Shown here: positions 7,563 through 14,976 of the stretch, piece after piece
Position numbering within the stretch: position 1 is the stretch's first letter
Layout: each line of letters opens with the position of its first letter
NCBI GenBank assembly: GCA_905215155.1
Contig: CAJMPJ010000040.1
Location: 1-31,968, forward strand
Length of the DNA: 31,968 bases
Source of the DNA: an uncultured bacterium
GTDB taxonomy: Bacteria > Bacillota > Clostridia > Lachnospirales > Lachnospiraceae
Direction: 5' to 3'
Notes under the pieces: model-generated
What the model was told of the DNA's origin: nothing
Seen by the model: the letters and a program-made list of their open reading frames with translations, nothing else
Databases searched by the model: none
Position numbers and translations under genes: made by a program

Positions 7563-7604
7563 AACAAATCCTCCTGTTTTTCTTTATAACAGAAGGATAC
7601 ACTA

Positions 7605-7629
7605 TTCGTTTAGCAATCAGGTAAACGAA
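7605..7629. promoter_or_regulatory. 25-bp inverted repeat upstream of the ABC genes (candidate response-regulator site)
   Basis: TTCGTTTA (7605-7612) and TAAACGAA (7622-7629) are perfect inverted repeats separated by 9 bases. They lie between the kinase stop and the transporter start, 43 bases upstream of the ATPase ATG. The position fits an activator site for the linked OmpR-family regulator. A TATAAA (complement of 7583-7588) might be the -10 box. The function is inferred from position and symmetry. Confidence 0.5.
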
Positions 7630-7660
7630 AGTAAAATGTAGATAAAATCGTACAAATAAT

Positions 7661-8749
7661 TCAAATAGGCAGTTCAATGAAGATAGAACTTCCTTGTCCT
7701 ATGGTACTTTTTGCGCAAATGGAACCATGGTGCAGCTCAATAAATTTTTTGGCGATGGACATGCCCAGTCCTGATCCTTCCGCAGGTCCATTCGTAGACG
7801 TTCCGCGATAATAGGTTTCAAAAAGATTTCTTCTTGTTTCGTCATCCATTCCGTTTCCATTGTCTGCAATTTTGATTGAAAGTACATTTTCCTGCTTGTG
7901 AACAGATACGGCGATTGCCGTCTCAGGAGGATTATGCACGATCCCGTTGATTAGAATATTCTGCAAAGCTCTTTGGAGCAACGTGGGATCTACGTCCATG
8001 GGTAAGCTGTTTACATTGGTTTCAAAAGAGAACTCATAAGCTGAGAATTGATGAGAGTTTGCAATATCCAATATGCAATGGCGGATCAATGCAATTACAT
8101 CGGTTTCGGTTTTATGGACCGCGATTTTTCCGTCTTTTGATTGAAAGGAAAGATTCAAATCATCAATCAAATCTTTTATATGTTTGGACTTTTCCTCGAT
8201 TTTACTTCCGAAATCAATGATTTCTTCGTCAGTCCACTTGTATTGCTGTGAAGAGATCATAGAGGCATATCCTTGAATATAGGTCAGAGGTGTTTTTAAG
8301 TCATGTGTGATTCCAGCAAGCCATTCCCGTCTGTTTTTTTCCAGTTCAGCCCGGTCCGCTTCACTTTGTTTCAGCTTGCGGCTTAAACAATGCATTTGTT
8401 CCCAAAGCTCCCTGTATAGAAAATGTGACCATCTGCCCGCTAAAATGAATTTGTCATGATCTCCTGGGGCTGGTTCGTGAAAATCCCCGTTTGCCAATGT
8501 TTGAATCCATTGAATCACATATAATACCGGCTGTAATACAAAAATAAAAAACATGCCTGCAACAAGTAATGCAGAAAGAAACATCGCTGTGTGGCGCATG
8601 GTTTCTTCGTTTACAGGGCCTGTCAGGGGGAATATTTTGCGCAGCAATGAAAACAATTCCAAAAATACCCGGAGGCTGAATAGGTAAACAATTAAAGGTG
8701 TGAGCATTAACAGCAAAACTTTTCCAAGCGTCTGAAAGGCACTCTTCAT
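7661..8749 (-). CDS. Sensor histidine kinase of a peptide-resistance two-component system
   Basis: An intact 362-residue kinase. Two membrane helices (about 10-32 and 55-77) bracket a loop of about 25 residues, too short for a ligand domain, as in intramembrane-sensing kinases. Then come a HAMP-like linker, HisKA with H149 in GITHDLKTPLTY, and HATPase_c with N-box N268 region (LQNILINGIVHN), G1 IADNGNGM (about 295-301) and G2 GSGLGMSIAKKF (about 325-336). It starts at ATG 8749, one base after the regulator's TAG. In C. difficile CprK and in NisK/SpaK-like systems such kinases sense lantibiotics and switch on the neighbouring exporter. Here its partner regulator is frameshifted, so signalling is probably broken or diverted. 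Confidence 0.9.
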   Translation of the reverse strand: MKSAFQTLGKVLLLMLTPLIVYLFSLRVFLELFSLLRKIFPLTGPVNEETMRHTAMFLSALLVAGMFFIFVLQPVLYVIQWIQTLANGDFHEPAPGDHDKFILAGRWSHFLYRELWEQMHCLSRKLKQSEADRAELEKNRREWLAGITHDLKTPLTYIQGYASMISSQQYKWTDEEIIDFGSKIEEKSKHIKDLIDDLNLSFQSKDGKIAVHKTETDVIALIRHCILDIANSHQFSAYEFSFETNVNSLPMDVDPTLLQRALQNILINGIVHNPPETAIAVSVHKQENVLSIKIADNGNGMDDETRRNLFETYYRGTSTNGPAEGSGLGMSIAKKFIELHHGSICAKSTIGQGSSIFIELPI

Positions 8750-8750
8750 C

Positions 8751-9459
8751 CTATCTTGCCTCCTTTTTGTGTGGAATAAATTTATAACCCAGACCTCGAA
8801 TATTGTGGATATATTTAGGCTTTTCTGCTTCCGGTTCTATTTTTTTTCGTATTCTGGAAATATGCATTACAACTGTTTTTTCCTCCCCAAGATTCATCTG
8901 GCCCCACACATTTTCATATAATTGAGCAGTCGTAAATATTCTGTTGGGATGTTCTGCAAAATAAAGCAGCAGGGAATATTCAAGTGCAGTAAAATCCAAA
9001 ACAGTTCCATTTCTATTAATTTCGCAGGAATCCTTGTTGATTGTAAAATCTTCAAATTGTAAAAAGTTTGAGGTGTTCTGTTTTAGAATACATGTGCTGG
9101 TGTTTCAGCTGTACTTTTATTCGTGCGGCCACCTCCATTGGATTAAAAGGTTTGGTAATATAATCGTCACCTCCCATTGCAAATCCAGTCAGTTTGTCGT
9201 AATCGGATGTTTTAGCCGTTAAGAACAGGACTGGTACATCGGAATTTTTACGTAGTTCCATACAAAACTCCAGTCCGTTGACATCCGGAAGCATAACATC
9301 CAATACGATGAGTCTGGGATTGAATTCCCGAATCATCTTTTCTGCTTCCTTTCCTGATTGTGCTTTTTTGATATTGCGAAATCCCTCTTTCTTTAAGACG
9401 ATTTCCAGCATATCTAAAATTCCTGTTTCATCATCGACCAAAAGAATATATTCTTCCAT
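8751..9459 (-). pseudogene. OmpR-family response regulator, frameshifted between its two domains
   Basis: ATG 9459 follows AAGGAGAG and opens a receiver domain with the acidic pocket (VDDE), phospho-acceptor D54 in LIVLDVMLP, T81 and K103. The frame ends shortly after the receiver (KTEHLKLFTI, stop at 9052). In the neighbouring frame, NTSNFLQFEDFTINKDSCEI leads directly into a complete winged-helix domain (LDFTALEYSLLLYFAEHPNR, later HISRIRKKIEP and NIRGLGYKF) ending at TAG 8751. One extra base near 9081-9090, probably in the A4 run of TCTAAAACAG, explains the break. Restored length is about 236 residues, normal for the family. The domain-swapped product would lack DNA binding; the second half has only poor internal starts. 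Confidence 0.9.
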
Positions 9460-9701
9460 TTTTTCTCTCCTTACGAAATCAATAAGCGCATTTTCTTTGA
9501 CTTTAGTGTATAGGCATAACCGAACAAAATCAAGGTGAATACGATAAATATAGTTTTAAGACTTACGGGCAAGCTCAAAATTTTATTTGAAAATAAGTGA
9601 AAATCATGGATATTAAACAATGTTTGTTTCTGCTTTATGATATACTTTCAATATCGACGGATTAATAATTTTAATTAAATTATAGTAAGGGGGAATAAGG
9701 A

Positions 9702-9981
9702 GTGGAATATTTGGTGATTGCATTCATGTGTATTGTCATATTTCTGGCATATAACGAAATTTTTGCATTGAAAAAAGTGATTCAAAATCAGGAAAAACGG
9801 CTAAATGAATTAGCAAAACGGACAGGTCATGAAGATTTGTCTTCTTTCTGGATTTCAGATGAGTTAAAAGAGGAGATCATTCAGTTGAAACGAAAAGGTA
9901 ATGGGTTTGGTGGAAGCAAAACAATTGGTTGAAAATTTGAATGAAGAGCCATTTGTCAACTGCAGCAGATTTGATGCGTAA
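9702..9981 (+). pseudogene. Small membrane protein with truncated L7/L12 C-terminal-like tail
   Basis: A GTG start at 9702 follows AAGGGGG. The product has an N-terminal membrane helix (YLVIAFMCIVIFLAYNEIFA), a coiled-coil-like segment (LKKVIQNQEKRLNELAKR), and then ELKEEIIQLKRKGN, after which it runs into GFGGSKTIG and stops at 9932. In the +1 frame from 9901 to the stop at 9981 the DNA reads MGLVEAKQLVENLNEE, which is the LGLKEAKDLVE helix of ribosomal L7/L12 C-terminal domains. Related small clostridial proteins keep this fold after 'KGN'. About 13 codons (the 'AIKKVREATG' part) appear to have been lost by a deletion of roughly 40 bases that also changed frame. A TATGATATACT element near 9636-9646 may be its promoter. 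The family function is unknown to me. Confidence 0.65.
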
Positions 9982-10050
9982 CAGGAAGCCTGTGAAATCC
10001 AGGGCAGATAGTTATATCCCCTCATAACGTAAATTTCCAGAAAAAGCACA

Positions 10051-10079
10051 TATACAAACATATGTTCTGTTGGTATAAT
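10051..10079 (+). promoter_or_regulatory. SOS promoter with LexA (DinR) box
   Basis: CAAACATATGTTCT (10055-10068) agrees at 12 of 14 positions with the Gram-positive LexA box CGAACRNRYGTTYG, and contains the palindrome AACATATGTT. It sits between a -35-like TATACA (10051-10056) and a perfect -10 TATAAT (10074-10079), so bound LexA would block RNA polymerase. It lies 48 bases before the polymerase start. Confidence 0.8.
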
Positions 10080-10126
10080 TAGATTAGATTCCATTCATGG
10101 TAATAAAAATGGGAGGTGTTTCTCGG

Positions 10127-11392
10127 ATGGAAGAGAAGATCTACTTATGTATTGACCTTAAATCATTTTATGCTTCTGTAGAATGTGTGGAGCGTGGGCT
10201 TGATCCTCTGACTACGAATCTTGCGGTGGCTGACCCTGAGAGAAGCGAGAAAACAATATGCCTTGCGATCTCACCCTCTATGAAGGCACTGGGAATCAAG
10301 AACCGATGCAGAGTCTTTGAGATCCCCAAAGATGTGCCGTACCTTATGGCACCGCCAAGAATGAAACTTTACATCGAATATTCGGTGGATATTTATGGTA
10401 TTTATCTAAAATATATCTCCAAAGAAGATATCCATGTTTATTCCATTGATGAGTCATTTCTTGACGTGACCCATTATCTTTCCATGTATCGCATGAGCCC
10501 AAAGGAATTGGCTTTACAGATTATGGAGGATATTAAAAGTACTACAGGAATCACCGCCACAGCAGGAATCGGAACCAATTTGTATTTGGCAAAAGTGGCA
10601 CTGGATATTATGGCAAAGCATGCGAAAGACAATATCGGATATCTGAATGAGGAACTCTACCAAAAAACATTGTGGGAGCACCAGCCCCTGACTGATTTCT
10701 GGAGAATCGGCACGGGCATCTCAAAAAGGCTGAATCGTATGGGCATTGTCAATATGGGGGATATTACCCGCGCAAAGGAAGACTCGCTTTACCGAATGTT
10801 TGGTGTTGATGCAGAGCTTTTGATAGACCATGCCTGGGGAAGGGAAACCACCACCATGGCGGACATTAAGGAGTATAAGCCCAAAACCAATTCCCTATCC
10901 AGCAGTCAGGTGCTTGCAAGAGATTACAGCACCGAGGAGTGCAGACTGATTGTAAAGGAGATGGCTGATGGCTTATGTCTGAATATGGCACATAAAAATG
11001 TGATTACCAGCTCGATGTCATTGATGATCGGATATTCTAATGAAATGGGATTAAAACCTTCCATAGGAACCGCAAATATGTCCGTCACCACGAATTCCTA
11101 CCGATTGATCATCCCTTATGTGATGGAACTGTATGAGCGTATTGTGGAGAAGGGCAAACCGATCCGGCGGCTGAGTCTGTCTTACAATCATATTGTTGAT
11201 GAAGCTTATGAACAGTACGATTTGTTTACCGACCAGACACAGCTGGAAAAGGACAGGAGGTTGCAGAAGGCGGCATTGGAAATCAAAGAAAGGTTTGGCA
11301 AAAATGCCCTTGTACGTGGAATGGATCTGCAGGAAGGCGGTACCACCATAGAACGTAACAGGCAGATTGGAGGTCATAAAAGTGGAGAGTAG
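10127..11392 (+). CDS. Y-family DNA polymerase (UvrX/UmuC-like, DinB superfamily)
   Basis: A 421-residue translesion polymerase. The catalytic carboxylates are visible in CIDLKSFYASVECVER (near residue 10) and YSIDESFLDV (about residues 105-114). The helix-hairpin-helix thumb follows (FWRIGTGISKRLNRMGI, about 194-210) and then a little-finger domain (SSSQVLARDY onward). I chose ATG 10127 because GGAGGTG lies 8 bases upstream; an in-frame ATG at 10097 has no ribosome site. The gene overlaps the YolD-like gene by 11 bases. The UvrX-YolD pair is common on phages, plasmids and islands of Firmicutes and is often SOS-induced, which agrees with the LexA box upstream. Intact. Confidence 0.93.
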   Translation: MEEKIYLCIDLKSFYASVECVERGLDPLTTNLAVADPERSEKTICLAISPSMKALGIKNRCRVFEIPKDVPYLMAPPRMKLYIEYSVDIYGIYLKYISKEDIHVYSIDESFLDVTHYLSMYRMSPKELALQIMEDIKSTTGITATAGIGTNLYLAKVALDIMAKHAKDNIGYLNEELYQKTLWEHQPLTDFWRIGTGISKRLNRMGIVNMGDITRAKEDSLYRMFGVDAELLIDHAWGRETTTMADIKEYKPKTNSLSSSQVLARDYSTEECRLIVKEMADGLCLNMAHKNVITSSMSLMIGYSNEMGLKPSIGTANMSVTTNSYRLIIPYVMELYERIVEKGKPIRRLSLSYNHIVDEAYEQYDLFTDQTQLEKDRRLQKAALEIKERFGKNALVRGMDLQEGGTTIERNRQIGGHKSGE

Positions 11393-11756
11393 AAGAAGGA
11401 AAATGGACAGGAAAAGCCGGGCGAAACAATTTATGCCTTTTGATGCATTGAAGGGGTTTCAGGAAGCGCTGGAAGAAAGAGGACGGATTATGGTTCCCAA
11501 ACGTGATTTAGCGGAGGATAAGACGGAAGAGTTAGATTGGAAGTTAAGACACCTTGGGAAAGAAGACATGGTTACTGTGGAATATTTTCAGGATAGAGAG
11601 TATGTACGAATGACCGGAAGGGTGACGCGAATCGATAATACGAGCAGAACTTTGGAGATTGCCAACCGGAGGATTCCTTATAATGATATTTCTGATTTGA
11701 AGTGTGACATGGGCTGGATAAAAAATAAGGTTTCTGAATGTGAAATTGAGCGATAA
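11382..11756 (+). CDS. YolD-like protein
   Basis: A 124-residue protein beginning at GTG 11382, placed 7 bases after GGAGGT (11369-11374); a TTG at 11367 is possible but lies inside this ribosome site. The sequence has the YolD-like signature RKSRAKQFMPFDALKGFQEA near the start, then a small beta-barrel-like region (TVEYFQDREYVRMTGRVTRI, then IANRRIPYNDISDL). YolD-like proteins are regularly encoded next to Y-family polymerases and are thought to act as accessory or regulatory partners, comparable to UmuD in gene order; the exact role is unsettled. The start lies within the polymerase gene, so translation is coupled and it shares the SOS promoter. Confidence 0.9.
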   Translation: MESRRRKMDRKSRAKQFMPFDALKGFQEALEERGRIMVPKRDLAEDKTEELDWKLRHLGKEDMVTVEYFQDREYVRMTGRVTRIDNTSRTLEIANRRIPYNDISDLKCDMGWIKNKVSECEIER

Positions 11757-11785
11757 AAAAGAGATCTAAACGTAGAAAATAAATA

Positions 11786-11814
11786 TTGACAAATATTGAC
11801 AATTATGGTATGCT
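11786..11814 (+). promoter_or_regulatory. Strong sigma-A-like promoter without an adjacent gene
   Basis: TTGACA (11786-11791), 17 bases, TATGCT (11809-11814). The -35 lies in a tandem repeat of AAATATTGAC, so a second TTGACA occurs at 11796-11801. The next start codon with a ribosome site is 250 bases away, and a hairpin lies about 65 bases downstream. Confidence 0.55.
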
Positions 11815-11879
11815 GAATATATACAAAAGACAATGATACATAAAGTTAAACTACAAAAGAATGTTTTCAAAAGATAAAA

Positions 11880-11911
11880 CAACCCCGGGATCTTAATTGA
11901 TTTCGGGGTTG
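11880..11911. terminator. Hairpin, terminator-like
   Basis: CAACCCCG (11880-11887) pairs with CGGGGTTG (11904-11911). The plus-strand side has no T-run (GTGCGTTATTT follows); the minus-strand side is followed by TTTTATCTTTT, so it works better leftward. It may end the polymerase/YolD transcript, attenuate a leader, or end a small RNA. Confidence 0.5.
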
Positions 11912-12002
11912 GTGCGTTATTTGGAAAAATGTTATTTAAAATCAAGGAAAACTGGGTTTGGATCGGCTTGGTAATCAAGGTTTGAATGTAAAAAAATTCA
12001 GA

Positions 12003-12032
12003 ATGACATTAATTCCTGGTGTATGATATAAT
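12003..12032 (+). promoter_or_regulatory. Promoter of the TIM-barrel gene
   Basis: ATGACA (12003-12008), 18 bases, TATAAT (12027-12032), with a TG extension of the -10 box. It lies 39 bases before the ATG at 12072. Confidence 0.65.
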
Positions 12033-12071
12033 GTGAAAATGATTTATATCAACCGTAGAGAGGGCAATCAT

Positions 12072-12755
12072 ATGAAAGAAAGAATTGTGCCAAGAATCAA
12101 CACCAACTTACGCAGCCATAGTGTAATAGTGCCTGACACGATCAATCGGGCAACCGGAATTATCATCAATGGAAAGCGGATCAAATCCGTATTATTTTCA
12201 ACCGATGTTGCCATTATTGCAAATTGTAACGCGGATGCAGTCATTGCCTTATATCCGTTCACTCCCACCATGCAAATCACGAAAGCGATCATAGATGTAT
12301 CGCAAAAACCAGTTTTTGCAGGAGTAGGTGGCGGCACCACTTCCGGAGCCAGAGTCCGTGAGATTGCCTTGGATGCGGAACTGCACGGAGCCACAGGGGT
12401 GGTATTAAATGCCCCTACGAAAACGGAATTTGTACAGGAATTGACGGAATATATTGATATTCCTATTGTATTATCCATTATTTCAGTTTATGAGAATTTA
12501 GAAGAACGCATGCTTCGTTCCGGAGCCAAAATCATCAATGTATCAGGCGGGAAAAATACCGTTGAGATTATCCGGGAATTACGCAAAATTGATGAAACAT
12601 TTCCGATTATTGCAACCGGAGGGCCCAATAAAGAGTCGATTGAAGCCGTCATTGAAGCGGGTGCCAATGCGGTTACATACACACCGCCAACCAATGGCCA
12701 GATATTCAGGGATATTATGGAAGAATATCGGAAACGTTGTAAAATGTCGGAATAG
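12072..12755 (+). CDS. TIM-barrel protein of unknown function, 227 residues
   Basis: ATG 12072 follows GAGAGGG; the in-frame ATG at 12033 overlaps the promoter. The sequence alternates beta strands and helices as in a (beta/alpha)8 barrel: FSTDVAIIANCNADAVIALY, PVFAGVGGGTTSG, ATGVVLNAPT, PIVLSIISVYEN, AKIINVSGGKNT, FPIIATGGPNKES and AGANAVTYTPPT. The Gly-rich turns after strands 7 and 8 (ATGGPNKES, GANAVTY) look like a phosphate-binding site as in HisA/TrpF/IMPDH-like barrels. Databases tend to label such clostridial proteins only as 'hydrolase' or 'beta/alpha barrel protein', and I cannot name the reaction. The gene has its own promoter and a strong terminator, so it is monocistronic. Confidence 0.75.
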   Translation: MKERIVPRINTNLRSHSVIVPDTINRATGIIINGKRIKSVLFSTDVAIIANCNADAVIALYPFTPTMQITKAIIDVSQKPVFAGVGGGTTSGARVREIALDAELHGATGVVLNAPTKTEFVQELTEYIDIPIVLSIISVYENLEERMLRSGAKIINVSGGKNTVEIIRELRKIDETFPIIATGGPNKESIEAVIEAGANAVTYTPPTNGQIFRDIMEEYRKRCKMSE

Positions 12756-12848
12756 GACAGCGGCTGAGCACAAGGGAATCCTTTTAAATAGTTATAAGTA
12801 TTATAATAAGGGATGAAAGATTAACTATAATTTGTATAACAGAATCGC

Positions 12849-12899
12849 GGATTCTGATTGACGGCTTATTTTAAAGGTTGTTAATCAGAATCCTTTTTT
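12849..12899 (+). terminator. Strong intrinsic terminator
   Basis: GGATTCTGATT (12849-12859) pairs perfectly with AATCAGAATCC (12883-12893), followed by T6 (12894-12899). It ends the TIM-barrel transcript. Confidence 0.92.
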
Positions 12900-12931
12900 G
12901 TGTAAAGGGATTAAAAAAATAAATTTTGATT

Positions 12932-13125
12932 TTTGGTACAGGAGTAAGCGGTAGCCTTTCAGGAATTATTGCTTTACCTGAATAAGAATTGTATGGGCAC
13001 TAAGCCGAATGGAATCATATTATGATTACAGGGACGGTGTTTGCGGTTATCCCGGCATGGACCGTATTTTTATGGTTTCAAAATATTTTATAGAAGGTAT
13101 GGCAGCTGGTGCTGTCAAGGGGTGA
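12932..13125 (+). pseudogene. Degenerate 3' end of a MalG-type sugar ABC permease
   Basis: One frame reads FGTGVSGSLSGIIALPE, stop, ELYGH, stop, AEWNHIMITGTVFAVIPAWT and VFLWFQ. It then shifts (one A short near 13079-13083) into KYFIEGMAAGAVKG and TGA 13123-13125. This is the last helix and the very conserved C-terminus of CUT1 MalG-type permeases. The intact permease in this window (29333-30172) ends in the same way (KFIIGGVTAGSVKG). Two in-frame stops and a frameshift show that it is dead, and everything 5' of it is missing. It ends 8 bases before the arabinanase ATG, so the two were once in one operon. Confidence 0.78.
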
Positions 13126-13133
13126 GGTGTTTT

Positions 13134-14780
13134 ATGAATCAAGGGGTGAAACGAAGGGGATTTATGATGATTCTGACAGCAGTAGGGATCGCAGTTTTTG
13201 TAATTGCTTTGTTTTTTCATGCAAGCGGAGCAGAACTTAATAAGAATTCTCCAAACAACCAGATAACGCCAAAACGGGTATCGGTTCACGATCCCTCGGT
13301 CATTGAGTCAGAAAATGGGGAATATTATATTTTTGGCTCTCATCTTGCAGGTGCAAAATCAGAGGATCTGGTCAATTGGACATCTTTGGGAAGTGATTAT
13401 GAGAATGTGACAGATAACTGGCTGTTTGGGAATACAAGGGATAATTTAAAGGAATCTTTTTTGTGGGCCGGATATGATGATGGAGATTGCTCCGGCGGAA
13501 AGTATGCCGTCTGGGCGCCGGATGTTCTTTGGAATCCCTATTACCGGAATGAAGACGGGAGCAAGGGGGCATATATGCTTTATTACAGCGCATCCTCTAC
13601 CTGGCGCAGATCCTGCATTGGTTACGGAGTTTCAAAAAAAATAGAAGGTCCTTATACCTATGTGGATACGGTTCTGTATTCCGGATTTACAAAAGACGGT
13701 AAAACAGACGGAAATAGCAGCAGAAATACGCGATGGGATAATGACTATCTCAATCTGAAAAAACTGACGGATTCCGGTGTTTTAAAGGATGGCATCAGCG
13801 GCCGGTGGTTTAAGGGAAATGAATGGAATCACAATTATGGTCCCAATGCCATTGATCCTGCCCTGTTTTTTGATCAAACAGGCAAAACGCTTTACATGGT
13901 TTATGGTTCCTGGTCCGGCGGGATCTATCTTTGTGAACTGGACAGGGAGACAGGCGAAGTCAAATATCCGGGAACGGATTCCGTGGATGATGTGAGCGGA
14001 AACTATGTGGACCGATATTTCGGCATCCATCTGGCCGGAGGGAACCATCAGTCCGGGGAAGGCCCATACATCACCTATGACAAGGAAAGCCGGTATTATT
14101 ATCTGTACGAAACCTACGGCAGTCTGACTGCCAACGGCGGGTACAACATGCGCCTGTTCCGCTCTAAGAATGTTACCGGTCCCTACCTGGATGCTTCAGG
14201 AAAGAATGCTGCAGACAATTGCAGGAACAATGAGCAGTACGGAATCAAGCTGATCGGTAATTACCAACTATCAGGAAGCAGTACGGGATATAAGGCAGCC
14301 GGTCATAACAGCGCCCTCATTGATGGAGATTCAAACCGTTATCTGGTATATCATCAAAGATTTGATCATGGAACAGAATACCATGAAGTTCGGGTCCATC
14401 AGCAATTTCTAAGTAAAAACGACTGGCCCGTAACTGCCGTATTTGAAAATAAAAATGATGTCATCAGTCATTATAACTCCAAAGAAGTATGGGGCAAATA
14501 TGACTTTTACGATTACGGTCAGAAAACGACTTCTGACATGGTAAAAAAAGAGACCATTACGCTCCTTGAAAATGGAAACATTGAGGGCGACAGGGAGGGA
14601 ACCTGGAAAAGGACCAAAGGAAAAAAATATGACTATATAACTCTGATGATCAATGGAATATCCTATGAGGGAGTATTTTTCAAACAACATGACGAAATGG
14701 GCAGCCCAAAGCCGGTAATGACATTTACCGCGGCAGGTAACAACAATACATGTATATGGGGCAGCAAGATAGGCAAGTAA
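13134..14780 (+). CDS. Secreted GH43 endo-alpha-1,5-L-arabinanase
   Basis: A 548-residue extracellular or membrane-anchored glycoside hydrolase of the five-bladed GH43 type, predicted to cleave alpha-1,5-linked arabinan. An N-terminal hydrophobic segment (residues 11-29) after KRR acts as signal or anchor. Catalytic residues fit GH43: D53 (VHDPSV, base), D241 (AIDPALFF, pKa modulator), E309 (GEGPYI, acid), plus H391 (AGHNSAL), which in arabinanases binds the central metal. The C-terminal 100 residues (YDFYDYGQ to the end) form the small beta-barrel usual for clostridial/Bacillus AbnA/Abn2-type enzymes. The start at 13134 follows GGGGTGAGGTG; the in-frame ATG at 13041 falls in the permease remnant. 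The gene appears intact, although its former operon is gone. Its present promoter is not obvious. Confidence 0.87.
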   Translation: MNQGVKRRGFMMILTAVGIAVFVIALFFHASGAELNKNSPNNQITPKRVSVHDPSVIESENGEYYIFGSHLAGAKSEDLVNWTSLGSDYENVTDNWLFGNTRDNLKESFLWAGYDDGDCSGGKYAVWAPDVLWNPYYRNEDGSKGAYMLYYSASSTWRRSCIGYGVSKKIEGPYTYVDTVLYSGFTKDGKTDGNSSRNTRWDNDYLNLKKLTDSGVLKDGISGRWFKGNEWNHNYGPNAIDPALFFDQTGKTLYMVYGSWSGGIYLCELDRETGEVKYPGTDSVDDVSGNYVDRYFGIHLAGGNHQSGEGPYITYDKESRYYYLYETYGSLTANGGYNMRLFRSKNVTGPYLDASGKNAADNCRNNEQYGIKLIGNYQLSGSSTGYKAAGHNSALIDGDSNRYLVYHQRFDHGTEYHEVRVHQQFLSKNDWPVTAVFENKNDVISHYNSKEVWGKYDFYDYGQKTTSDMVKKETITLLENGNIEGDREGTWKRTKGKKYDYITLMINGISYEGVFFKQHDEMGSPKPVMTFTAAGNNNTCIWGSKIGK

Positions 14781-14800
14781 AGGGAAACTGGATAAGAGAC

Positions 14801-14835
14801 AATGGGTGAGAGTGCGGTCTGTATTCCCACCCATT
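14801..14835 (+). terminator. Weak terminator-like hairpin after the arabinanase
   Basis: AATGGGTG (14801-14808) pairs with CACCCATT (14828-14835). No T-run follows, so efficiency is doubtful. Confidence 0.35.
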
Positions 14836-14894
14836 CTACAAAATTTATGCAATTTCAACAAAAAACAAGTCTGGTATTTGTGTTAAATGCAGAA

Positions 14895-14938
14895 AATCCT
14901 AAAATAGGATTGCGTGATTGCAGAAATCGTGTTATATT
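14895..14938 (+). promoter_or_regulatory. Promoter of the beta-glucoside operon with an inverted repeat at -35
   Basis: TTGCGT (14910-14915), 17 bases, TATATT (14933-14938). A perfect inverted repeat, AATCCTA (14895-14901) and TAGGATT (14905-14911), abuts and partly overlaps the -35 box. It could be an operator for an additional regulator besides antitermination. Confidence 0.55.
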
Positions 14939-14976
14939 ATGGTTAAGTTGATAACAACTGAATAATAATTATGAAG

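Noticed and set aside
10097..10126. Upstream in-frame ATG for the Y-family polymerase
   Set aside because: No ribosome site before it, whereas GGAGGTG is well placed for ATG 10127.
13041..13133. Upstream in-frame extension of the arabinanase
   Set aside because: These codons fall within the permease remnant in another frame; the signal segment and ribosome site support 13134.
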